From contig NZ_MWLM01000003.1 in NCBI RefSeq assembly GCF_002198665.1, positions 1 through 64,000 on the forward strand: a DNA stretch of 64,000 bases, given 5' to 3'. This document shows positions 1-9,074 of this stretch, piece after piece. The notes under the pieces are model-generated. The model saw nothing but the letters and a program-made list of their open reading frames with translations. It did not search any database and was not told the origin of the DNA. The translations under genes and the position numbers were made by a program. Every line of letters begins with the position of its first letter. The first letter of the stretch is position 1. Source of the stretch: Novosphingobium sp. B 225. Lineage in GTDB: Bacteria > Pseudomonadota > Alphaproteobacteria > Sphingomonadales > Sphingomonadaceae.

Positions 1-18
1 CCCACATGCCCCCTCTGA

Positions 19-55
19 CCCGCCTTTGGCGGGCCACCTCCCCCAAAGGGGGAGG
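19..55. repeat. REP-like double hairpin
   Basis: Two short perfect hairpins lie side by side: CCCGCC-TTT-GGCGGG (19-33) and CCTCCCCC-AAA-GGGGGAGG (37-55). They sit just past the stop of the minus-strand peptidase gene. Such paired GC-rich stem-loops resemble the intergenic REP-like repeats of sphingomonad genomes, and may also act as a transcription terminator or mRNA stabiliser for that gene. No other copy was noticed in this window. Confidence 0.6.
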
Positions 56-70
56 ATTTGGGAGGAAAGT

Positions 71-1717
<1,647 letters not shown>

Positions 1718-1840
1718 CGCCCATGAATTAGAACCATGGCTGGCCAAGGCAAGGCAAGTTGCGCATTATCCCCCCTTGCGAATGGCTCGCACTGTAGCCA
1801 TTCAGGCATAGTTACTTACAATCTTTGAGAGGAGCTCCCC

Positions 1841-2683
1841 ATGGCCGATGCCGAATATACCCCGCCGCCAGTCTGGGTCTGGGACAAGGCCAATGGCGGA
1901 CAATTCGCCAATATCAACCGCCCCACCGCAGGCGCGCAACAAGACAAGGAGCTGCCGGTGGGGGACCACCCGTTTCAGCTCTATTCGCTGGGCACGCCCA
2001 ACGGCCAGAAAGTGACGATCCTGCTGGAAGAGCTGATCGCCGCTGGACATGCCGGCGCGGAATATGATGCGTGGATCATCAACATCGGTCAGGGTGACCA
2101 GTTCGGATCGGGCTTTGTCGATCTTAACCCCAACAGCAAGATCCCGGCGATGTGCGACCGCAGCGGGGCAGAACCGCTGCGCCTGTTCGAAAGTGGCGCG
2201 ATGCTGCTGCACCTGGCAGACAAGTTCAAAGCCTTTATTCCGCAGGATCTGGCCGGGCGCACCGAATGCCTGTGCTGGCTGATGTGGCAAATGGGCAGCG
2301 CGCCGTTCATCGGTGGCGGCTATGGTCATTTCTACCACTATGCCCCGGTTAAGCTTGAATATCCGATCAACCGATATGCCATGGAAACCAAGCGCTTGTT
2401 CGACGTTGCGAACAACCGGCTGAAGGAAACCCGGTTCCTGGCGGGCGAAGACTATTCGATCGCGGACATCGCGGCCTTCACCTGGCTCGGCAACCTCTAC
2501 ACCGGCCTGGCCTATGGCAACACCCGCGAATTCCTGGAACTGGAACAATACGAAGCGGTCGGTCGCTGGGTGACCGAGATCGCCGCCCGTCCCGCCGTGC
2601 AGCGCGGCCGCGTGGTCAACACCCAGCGGATGCCTGAACGCCATTCTGCTGCCGACTTCGAAGGTGTGGAACTGGTTGTATAG
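1841..2683 (+). CDS. yghU: Glutathione S-transferase family protein, YghU/Nu-class type
   Basis: This 280-residue protein has the long N-terminal extension (PPPVWVWDKANGG) and thioredoxin-like fold start (FQLYSLGTPNGQKVTI) typical of the YghU/Nu-class glutathione transferases, which act as disulfide-bond oxidoreductases or organic peroxide reductases with glutathione. The substrate-binding helix segment LFESGAMLLHLADK and the C-terminal GST domain (DYSIADIAAF motif) are intact, and the length is usual for the family. A good ribosome-binding site (GAGAGGAG, 1828-1835) precedes the ATG. The protein should be cytoplasmic. It stands alone between the divergent peptidase gene and tRNA-Gln. Confidence 0.9.
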   Translation: MADAEYTPPPVWVWDKANGGQFANINRPTAGAQQDKELPVGDHPFQLYSLGTPNGQKVTILLEELIAAGHAGAEYDAWIINIGQGDQFGSGFVDLNPNSKIPAMCDRSGAEPLRLFESGAMLLHLADKFKAFIPQDLAGRTECLCWLMWQMGSAPFIGGGYGHFYHYAPVKLEYPINRYAMETKRLFDVANNRLKETRFLAGEDYSIADIAAFTWLGNLYTGLAYGNTREFLELEQYEAVGRWVTEIAARPAVQRGRVVNTQRMPERHSAADFEGVELVV

Positions 2684-2686
2684 ACT

Positions 2687-2709
2687 CTGTTTCAGCTGAG
2701 CTGAAGCAG
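2687..2709 (+). terminator. Hairpin after the GST gene, possible terminator
   Basis: A palindrome (TTCAGCT-G-AGCTGAA core, extended by CTG/CAG and one T-G wobble) starts 3 nt after the GST stop codon. No U-run follows, so it is either a weak intrinsic terminator or a simple mRNA 3' hairpin. Confidence 0.35.
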
Positions 2710-2857
2710 GCACCACCGACCTGCGCCCCGTGCCGGCCACCAGTCGCGGATGGCCGGGAGGGGGCGTGGGCCGGTGATCTTTCCATGGAAGTGGATCAGA
2801 CTCTAAACCCCCTTTCCAACCGGGCGCGGCCTGCCTATAGGCCGCGCTCCGGCATGG

Positions 2858-2932
2858 TGGGGCGTCGCCAAGTGGTAAGGCACCGGTTTTTGGTACCGGC
2901 ATTCGCAGGTTCGAATCCTGCCGCCCCAGCCA
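2858..2932 (+). tRNA. tRNA-Gln (anticodon UUG)
   Basis: A full cloverleaf can be drawn. The acceptor stem TGGGGCG pairs with CGCCCCA, the anticodon stem CCGGT pairs with ACCGG around the loop TTTTGGT (anticodon TTG at loop positions 34-36), the T arm contains GGTTCGAATCC, and the 3' CCA is genome-encoded (2930-2932). The tyrosine integrase gene begins about 160 nt downstream in the same direction, the usual arrangement when the 3' half of a tRNA gene is the attachment site of a genomic island. Confidence 0.95.
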
Positions 2933-3093
2933 ACTGAATCCTCGTGATTCGGTTACGGTACAGTGATTTACGGACAACTCCTGGCAAAAATCAGTTAGAC
3001 TCGGTTTGCCCCTGTTGGCCCGAGTTTGACCCATATTGTGCCACGATTTGTGCCATGATCTTACTGCCCCGGAGACCGTCCGGAGTTGGGCTC

Positions 3094-4389
3094 ATGTCGA
3101 AGAAGTTATTGTTTTCGCCTGCATCTATCGATTCTCTGCGCAAGGGAGTGTTGGTCGATCCTGTGTCACCAGGATTGGCTGTCGAAATCATCGCGCGAAC
3201 TGGAAGAAAGCGCTGGAAGTTACGGAGAAGAATACCAAAAACGTCCGTAATCGTGACTATGTTGGCTGGATTCTACCCAAGCGTCACGATCGCAGATGCG
3301 CGCGAGTGGGCCGAAAAAATCAACGAACAGATTGACGCCGGCATCGATCCGCGGGTGGTTCTGCGCGAAGAAAAGCGCCGGGACATTATGACTGTGTCCA
3401 AGGCACACGAGCTTTATATGGTGGCAGTCAACGAAGGGCGATCCTCTCGCGCCAAACGGCCCAACAAGCCTCGGACGGTCAAAGACAAGATCGACATCTT
3501 CGAACTGGACATCAAGCCAGTTCTTGGCACGCGTTGCGTCTACGAGGTGACCGAGCGCGACCTGATCAACCTGGTCGAAAAGAAGGGCCGGAAAGCCAAA
3601 ATCCGGGCAAATCGCCTCGCAGCCGAACTCAAGGTTTTCTTCGGCTGGGCAGCCTCGCTGAGAGGACTTGCCGTTGGCTTAGAAACTGATCCATCCCGCC
3701 GCCTTGGTGACCTGCGGTTTCCAGAAACGCCTCGCTCCAGGAAGCTCAGCATGCAGGAGATTGAATGGTTCCTTGCAGCATTGGTCGAGGAGCAGAAGCA
3801 CTTTCAGCGCGGCATGTTGCTGTGGCTGCTCACTGCCGCACGGATATCCGAAGTCGCCAATGCCCGGACCGATGAGATCGAAGATGGAATCTGGACCATC
3901 CCGAGCGAGCGCTCGAAAAATTCGACTGAACACAGGATCGCGCTCGGCCCCTGGGGACTTTCGTTGATGGAAAGTGGCAGTGAATGGGTCTTCCCAGGCG
4001 ATAAGATCAAGGGACCGCGCAATCGTTCGGTCTGGTACAAAGCCAGAGACCGGGTCCACGCTCGAATGATCGAGGCTTCTGGACAGCAGATCGAACGTTT
4101 TACGCCGCACGATTTCCGAAGGACGGCTCGGTCGAACACGAAACGTCTCAACGTCGACTTCGATACGGCCGAAGCGATGCTCAATCACGTTAAGAAGGGT
4201 CTCGAGCGCACTTACGATCTCTACGAGATGGAAGAAGAGAAGCGCGCTTGGTTCCTCAAATGGGAGCGCGAAGTGGCTGCGATTGCGGAGCGTGTGGGGG
4301 TGGCTGAGGAACTCGGCGTGCCCCCGAACGAGAGATCAATCCCATTACCGGCTGTTGGACCGCTCGAAGAGCTACCAAAGTGCGCGTGA
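3094..4389 (+). CDS. Tyrosine-type site-specific integrase (P4/bacteriophage family)
   Basis: An integrase of 431 residues. The N-terminal arm-binding part (KKLLFSPASIDSLRKG, then a DUF4102-like beta segment ending in ITIADAREWAEK) is followed by a SAM-like core-binding domain and a catalytic domain. The recombinase residues are visible: Arg in LLTAARISEV, His-x-x-Arg in PHDFRRTA, and the nucleophilic Tyr in ERTYDLYE. ATG 3094 was chosen because GGAG lies 8-9 nt upstream; in-frame starts further up (3055, 2944) would run into the tRNA flank. Its place beside tRNA-Gln points to integration into that tRNA. The 3' end overlaps the convergent AlpA-like gene by 18 nt. The second attachment site was not recognised in the window. 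Confidence 0.92.
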   Translation: MSKKLLFSPASIDSLRKGVLVDPVSPGLAVEIIARTGRKRWKLRRRIPKTSVIVTMLAGFYPSVTIADAREWAEKINEQIDAGIDPRVVLREEKRRDIMTVSKAHELYMVAVNEGRSSRAKRPNKPRTVKDKIDIFELDIKPVLGTRCVYEVTERDLINLVEKKGRKAKIRANRLAAELKVFFGWAASLRGLAVGLETDPSRRLGDLRFPETPRSRKLSMQEIEWFLAALVEEQKHFQRGMLLWLLTAARISEVANARTDEIEDGIWTIPSERSKNSTEHRIALGPWGLSLMESGSEWVFPGDKIKGPRNRSVWYKARDRVHARMIEASGQQIERFTPHDFRRTARSNTKRLNVDFDTAEAMLNHVKKGLERTYDLYEMEEEKRAWFLKWEREVAAIAERVGVAEELGVPPNERSIPLPAVGPLEELPKCA

Positions 4390-4632
4390 ATCAAGCCATT
4401 TCTGCACGTCGGAAAGTTTGAATCTCGGGCAGTTGCGGTGTTTGCTTCTCCCACTGCCAAGCTCATATTCCCTTGGAAAGCCTGCGGGCCGGGACTTTCG
4501 CAGTCGATCAATTTGCCTTCGGGAGAGCCGGGCCGCCAGCGCGAACTCTTCAACGGTTATGAAATTGATTGGCACTCTTTCCGATGGCAAATCATTGCCA
4601 TCGCAACGCTTACGTCCAGAATCTTGCAGCAC
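4372..4632 (-). CDS. AlpA/excisionase-like HTH protein
   Basis: A small DNA-binding protein of about 86 residues (GTG start at 4632; another GTG at 4575 would give 67 residues). The segment ITVEEFALAARLSRRQID is a MerR-type winged-helix start as in AlpA and excisionase proteins: a helix-turn-helix followed by LRKSRPAGFP and a wing ending in RFKLSDVQKWLDSR, the usual end of the fold. It lies tail-to-tail with the integrase and overlaps it by 18 nt, so it is likely the directionality factor or an activator of the integrase. A GAAC-N7-GAAC box is located 79 nt upstream of the start. A strong AGGAGGAG on the minus strand upstream is not followed by a usable in-frame start. Confidence 0.7.
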   Translation of the reverse strand: MLQDSGRKRCDGNDLPSERVPINFITVEEFALAARLSRRQIDRLRKSRPAGFPREYELGSGRSKHRNCPRFKLSDVQKWLDSRALW

Positions 4633-4710
4633 GACTCAAACCTTGAGCTACGCGTTTTTCTCCTCCTGCCAATGTGATTGCAGGGATCCATCCTGTAGGA
4701 AATCAAAAAA

Positions 4711-4725
4711 GAACATATGAAGAAC
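4711..4725. promoter_or_regulatory. Candidate LexA (SOS) box upstream of the excisionase-like gene
   Basis: The bases GAACATATGAAGAAC fit the direct-repeat LexA operator of alphaproteobacteria (GTTC-N7-GTTC on the other strand). The box is 79 nt upstream of the AlpA-like gene's start and just upstream of a small plus-strand reading frame. Eight fixed bases can occur by chance about twice in 64 kb, so position is the main support. Confidence 0.45.
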
Positions 4726-4729
4726 TTAT

Positions 4730-5011
4730 ATGTCGAGCGGGAGCGATATCGCGGAGGGGTGCGATGCGATGTCGGGGGCGGGGTTGGGGTCAGATGGAAA
4801 CCCAACTCAGGATTGCTGGTCTGTCCTTACTAGCAGTGCTGAGGCAGACTTGGGATTGGAGGGTCGGCAGGCCGAAGCCGGCAGTGAGGGCATGGCTTGT
4901 CTGGCAATCAGGCAGGCTATCATTAGTCGCCTAACCAGGCCGCTGGACAACCTATGCCCACACTGCGGCTGCAAACCCATCGGGTCACCCAGCAAAAATC
5001 CACCAAAGTAG
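4730..5011 (+). CDS. Hypothetical protein, doubtful
   Basis: A 93-residue reading frame of unknown function starting at an ATG right after the GAAC-N7-GAAC box. It has no convincing ribosome-binding site. The C-terminal part carries CPHCGCKP, a possible single zinc knuckle, but no known domain is recognisable. It ends 3 nt before the convergent LuxR-type gene. It could be a real cargo gene of the tRNA-Gln island or a chance reading frame; codon use gives no strong support. Confidence 0.25.
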   Translation: MSSGSDIAEGCDAMSGAGLGSDGNPTQDCWSVLTSSAEADLGLEGRQAEAGSEGMACLAIRQAIISRLTRPLDNLCPHCGCKPIGSPSKNPPK

Positions 5012-5013
5012 CG

Positions 5014-6774
5014 CTATGGCGTTGAATATCGCCGAAGCTGGTGCAGAATTGCCTCAGGATACTGGTATGCAAGCAGTTGCCCTGTGTCCGCAAATTCAAT
5101 GACATCGATATTGGACGCGCGCGCAGCGAATTCGCGGACTGTTTCGATCGGAACCCATGGCGATTGATCGCCGACCAGCAAGGTAATGGGTACCGTGCAA
5201 CGCAGTAGGCTGTCCCGCCAATCCGTAGTGAAGGCGACGATGTCTTGCGCCCAGGCGACATGAGCTTTGAAATGAGGGCGTAGAATGGCATGTGAGCCGC
5301 GAATGAGCGCATCCAGAATGTCAGGGTTATTGAGCGCAAGGCGATCAGCTTCTGAACCATCGAGCACCAGTTCGAGGAAGCGTTTGACCCCTTGCCGATA
5401 GGCAAAAATGAAAAAGATCATCGCAATGAAGCCGAGCGTTCGCGGCGCGGCGCGGCCGTTTGCCATGACAAATCTAGTGAATTTATCGAGGCGGGCGAAA
5501 TGGCCGGGCTCGACTAGCGGAAGCATTGCGCTGGCACCGATGATGGCTGTAACTAGGCCTTCCTCGCGAACCGCCAGCTGTGTCGCAATCCGCATATCAC
5601 TGACCATACAGACGATCGGGACGGGTCCGATTTTCAGAAACCGCAGCAGCTCGACGATATCGGCTACGCCGGTATCGGCTGCGTCCTGTCCCGCCGGCAA
5701 TGGCGAAGAAAAACCATATCCCGCGCGGATCGGAACGATCATTCGATAGCCGGACTGTGCCAGCTTGAATTCAGCATCAGCCGGCAGCCGGGTCAGGCTG
5801 ATATTTCCGGGCAGCAGCAGAAACGGTTTTCCTCCTTTGTCGCACAGGTCGAGATAGTTGAAACGCCTCCCATCGCTCAGCATCATAGTCTGGTAGATGT
5901 TGTTCAAGCTTCGCGCGTCGGGTCTGCCCGCGTCATCGGTGCCGAATGCGCTCGCCACGTCAAACAGGCCCAGCGCGAGCCGCACCACCTCGACTTGAGT
6001 GCGGGTTTCTGTTTTGGACAGGAGCGCATGGATGTGGGTCCGGATCGTCCCTTCGGAACGTCCGGTTTCGATGGCCATTTCTCTGACATTTCGTCCCAGC
6101 GTAAGGTCTTTGAGGACGTCGCATTCCGCACCGGTCAGTCCGAACGAGGCTTCGAGCAGACCGGACAGCTTGCCGGGCCAGGAGACTGCGCTCGTGATCA
6201 CGCCGACATAGTCTCTGTTTTCCAGAAGCGGATCGACCACCAGTGCCACCAGTGGCGGCGAGTCGCCGCGCTGCCGTAAGCGAAGCAAGCGCTGGCGCGG
6301 GGAGGAATTAACTTGCCGGACGAGACACTGGCGCAGAAATTCAGCGTCAGCCTCTTCGAGACCAAGCTCTGCGATACCTGCACCGGGGCTAATCCTGAAT
6401 GCCTGATCGGCAGCGGCATTCATAGTGACGACCCTGGCGTTACGATCAAAGACGATCGCAGCATGGTTCTTCATCCTCACCCAGTCGTCGATCGAACTGA
6501 ACACGGCTTCCGAAGAGATCATCATGGATTGCAGGATCCCCTCAACCCGTGAGAGGTGCGGCATGATCCTTTCGTCAGACAGGACCCCGAGATCGGCAAG
6601 CGGGCTGGATTCCGGTCGTTGGGAGCCAACGGACGTATCGATCCGATTGGTCCAGTGAGAGACAAGTTCATCCAGCCGCTCAGGTTCAAGGGCAATGTCA
6701 TAGAGGCTGGCGATCAGGTCAGCATCCCGCACATCGCCAGCGATCAGCGATCTGCCCAGTTCCTGCTCGCTCAT
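5014..6774 (-). CDS. LuxR-type regulator fused to a degenerate alpha/beta-hydrolase domain
   Basis: A 586-residue fusion. Residues ~85-180 look like a PAS-type sensor (AIVFDRNARVVTMNAAADQAF). Residues ~210-275 are a LuxR/GerE helix-turn-helix (FGLTGAECDVLKDLTLGRN, then GTIRTHIHALLSKT). Residues ~300-586 form an alpha/beta-hydrolase fold. The nucleophile elbow expected as G-x-S-x-G reads CMVSDMR, and the catalytic His expected in a GHLL-type motif is Gln (DTGQLLAYQ); the acid in VGDQSPWVP remains. The domain is therefore probably a ligand sensor, not an enzyme. ATG 6774 has GGGGA just upstream; an alternative TTG start is at 6834. It is transcribed away from the two-partner secretion genes and is a candidate regulator for them. 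Confidence 0.85.
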   Translation of the reverse strand: MSEQELGRSLIAGDVRDADLIASLYDIALEPERLDELVSHWTNRIDTSVGSQRPESSPLADLGVLSDERIMPHLSRVEGILQSMMISSEAVFSSIDDWVRMKNHAAIVFDRNARVVTMNAAADQAFRISPGAGIAELGLEEADAEFLRQCLVRQVNSSPRQRLLRLRQRGDSPPLVALVVDPLLENRDYVGVITSAVSWPGKLSGLLEASFGLTGAECDVLKDLTLGRNVREMAIETGRSEGTIRTHIHALLSKTETRTQVEVVRLALGLFDVASAFGTDDAGRPDARSLNNIYQTMMLSDGRRFNYLDLCDKGGKPFLLLPGNISLTRLPADAEFKLAQSGYRMIVPIRAGYGFSSPLPAGQDAADTGVADIVELLRFLKIGPVPIVCMVSDMRIATQLAVREEGLVTAIIGASAMLPLVEPGHFARLDKFTRFVMANGRAAPRTLGFIAMIFFIFAYRQGVKRFLELVLDGSEADRLALNNPDILDALIRGSHAILRPHFKAHVAWAQDIVAFTTDWRDSLLRCTVPITLLVGDQSPWVPIETVREFAARASNIDVIEFADTGQLLAYQYPEAILHQLRRYSTP

Positions 6775-7123
6775 TGCGTCCCCATCTTCTGGCTTGTTCC
6801 GAAGTACCTCTGAAATTTCATTTTTGTCCGACAAGCCAAGCTCTGCGTAGATTTCGCAGATCGGTCAAGTGCGGAGATTCGAACACAAAGTTGCCAACTG
6901 TCGCGCCATTTTGGCACAGAGAGGGCATGCTCTGGCAACCATTTCCCGAAAGTCGCGCGATTAGTTTGGATTAACGGTTACACGCAACAAAAGTGAAAAT
7001 TAGGTCTGCAATTGCGCCGTTTCGCATTGCTCATACGCATCCCCTCTGGACTTTCGCGAGAACAAATCGCTCGGATCGTCAGCTTGGACCAATCACCTTT
7101 TGGGCGTTATTTTCGGACCTCAT

Positions 7124-7155
7124 AGCGCGCATCTATCATTTGATAGATGCGCGCT
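7124..7155. repeat. Perfect inverted repeat, 15-bp arms
   Basis: AGCGCGCATCTATCA (7124-7138) and its exact complement (7141-7155) are separated by only TT. A second small inverted repeat, CCCAA-TCTTC-TTGGG, abuts it (7156-7170). No T-run follows, so a terminator is unlikely. The position between the divergent LuxR/hydrolase gene and the tpsB/tpsA genes fits a dimeric operator or a cruciform-forming site. Confidence 0.75.
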
Positions 7156-7338
7156 CCCAATCTTCTTGGGAACCTCGTTATTGATGGCATTGAACTGAAT
7201 CAACGGGGGCAAGACGATGGCTGAGTTCGCGGGTTACCCTCCGTTTCGCTTTTGCTTCTGTCGGCTTGCAGCAGCAGCGCAGCCCAGGATTACATGCGCG
7301 GTTCTGGGCACACCCCCAATGATCAACCTGCGATTGCA

Positions 7339-9054
7339 ATGACCAGAGCCATGATGAACCCTGGGCGGCATATCCTTATCATCGCTGGAATGGTCCTGTA
7401 CTGCGCGGCAAGCGTGGATGCGGTCGCTCAAACCGTCACCGGGGGGCGGTCTGGCACGATAAGAGATGCGGATCGTCCAGAGCCGATGCCAAAATCTCAA
7501 CCGCGCTCGGCGCCGGACGTAGCGTTGGATGAGGCGCCGCAGAAGTCAGCGAACGACGTCAGCTTTGAATTGCGCCGGATCCGTTTTGATGGCGTCACGA
7601 TATTCGGGCCGACTGAACTTGAAGCGCTTGCGGCAGCGGTCGTCGGCAAGGACGCCACGCTTTCCGATGTGAGGCGTGTCGCGCGCGAGCTCACTCAGCT
7701 CTACGCCAACAAGGGATACGGCTTCTCATTTGCCTACGCACCCGAACAAACAATTACCGATGGGGTCGTCCGGATTACCGCGATCGAAGCCCGGCTCGGC
7801 AAGATTGAAGTGCGGACGAGCGGAAAGGGCGTATTTGTAGGGCAAGCCGCCCTGCAGCGGCTGGCCGAAGCAAGGTTGGCTCACCTCCGTGGAACGGGGC
7901 CGCTGAGCTCCGGCGCACTTGAACGGGCGCTGCTGCTGCTTAATGATCTAGGCGGAATCTCCGCCCGGGTCACGGTGGTCCCGGCATCGGCAAGCAACAG
8001 CGCTTCGGATCTGATCGTCACGATCGATGCAGATCCGGCGCAGGCGCGACTGACCATCGACAACCGGCTACGCCCGGAATTCGGACGCTATACGGCCAGT
8101 TTGGGCGTCACATTGAACTCCGTCCTCCTGGCGGGCGATACATTGGCAGCCAGCTCCAGGACCGGACTCGACCATGCCGCGTTGAAGTCTGTTTCGGCCA
8201 CATATTCGGTCCCGTTTGGTGGACAAGGATTGATGGTGTCGCTGGGCGGTTCGCTGGCACGGACCCGCGCTCGCACTGGCTTGCTGGCCGCTCTGGATTT
8301 TCGCGGACGCGAAGCTGGCTGGAATATGGGGCTCAGCTATCCGCTGATCAGGTCGCGCAGCCGCAATCTTTCCCTGGATGCCGCGTTCGAGGCAGTCAAC
8401 AGTCAGTCGGCACTGCTCGGCAGCATCCAGGTGCGCGACCGGATCAGGACATTTTCGGCCGGGGTCAGCTATGACTGGGCGGATCGCAAAGGCGGCAGGT
8501 CGATCGCGCATCTGGGCATTGCCAAGGGGGTGGCCGGACTTGGCGCGACGCCGTGGTTCAATCCGCTTGCCAGCCGGATTTTTGCGACGCCAGCGACCAC
8601 CACGCTTTCGGCCCGGCTCTACAGCGAAAGGCCGACGGGGCCGGTCAACCTGCGGATCAATCTTGAAGGCGAAGCGACGCTTGCCGGGGCAAAACTCGCC
8701 CCGGTTGAATGCGCCTATGGCGGCCAGCACGCAGGCCAAGCCTATTTCCCCGGAGCCATTGGCGGCGATCATTGCCTGCTTGGCAGCATCGAGGCTTCCC
8801 GCACGTTCGAGCTGAACGGCGGGGCCCGACTCACACCCTACGCATTTGGCGATTTTGGCCTGATGCGGCAACGTGGTGGCCTAGACGTTGGTGAACTGCG
8901 CCATGAGGAAGGCGCATCGCTGGGCATTGGCCTGCGGGGTTCGCTCCCGAACAATCTCACTATTTCGGCTTCGCTTGCCAAGCCGCTGATCTCGTCGATG
9001 ACCAATCCGGACAGGGGCCTGCGCCTGTTTGGGTCAATCGGCATGACGCTATGA
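7339..9054 (+). CDS. TpsB outer-membrane transporter of a two-partner secretion system (ShlB/FhaC family)
   Basis: An Omp85-superfamily transporter of about 571 residues that would export the TpsA protein encoded next to it. After a signal peptide (HILIIAGMVLYCAASVDAVAQ), a POTRA domain is visible (FELRRIRFDGVTIFG, ending near ITAIEARLGKIEV). A 16-stranded barrel-like C-terminal region follows, ending GLRLFGSIGMTL. ATG 7339 is preferred as the first ATG giving a standard signal peptide; ATGs at 7351/7354 are alternatives, and a TTG frame start lies at 7252. No strong ribosome-binding site was seen. The stop overlaps the first ATG of the TpsA frame, so the pair is co-transcribed. Confidence 0.9.
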   Translation: MTRAMMNPGRHILIIAGMVLYCAASVDAVAQTVTGGRSGTIRDADRPEPMPKSQPRSAPDVALDEAPQKSANDVSFELRRIRFDGVTIFGPTELEALAAAVVGKDATLSDVRRVARELTQLYANKGYGFSFAYAPEQTITDGVVRITAIEARLGKIEVRTSGKGVFVGQAALQRLAEARLAHLRGTGPLSSGALERALLLLNDLGGISARVTVVPASASNSASDLIVTIDADPAQARLTIDNRLRPEFGRYTASLGVTLNSVLLAGDTLAASSRTGLDHAALKSVSATYSVPFGGQGLMVSLGGSLARTRARTGLLAALDFRGREAGWNMGLSYPLIRSRSRNLSLDAAFEAVNSQSALLGSIQVRDRIRTFSAGVSYDWADRKGGRSIAHLGIAKGVAGLGATPWFNPLASRIFATPATTTLSARLYSERPTGPVNLRINLEGEATLAGAKLAPVECAYGGQHAGQAYFPGAIGGDHCLLGSIEASRTFELNGGARLTPYAFGDFGLMRQRGGLDVGELRHEEGASLGIGLRGSLPNNLTISASLAKPLISSMTNPDRGLRLFGSIGMTL

Positions 9055-9074
9055 ATCGGAACTGGAGGAATACC

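Noticed and set aside
4640-4680. Strong AGGAGGAG on the minus strand upstream of the AlpA-like gene
   Set aside because: No start codon in the AlpA frame follows at a proper distance, and an in-frame stop lies two codons before GTG 4632, so it was not used to set the start.
8068-8871. Long minus-strand frame inside tpsB
   Set aside because: Antisense to the barrel region of an evident transporter gene, with no recognisable protein.
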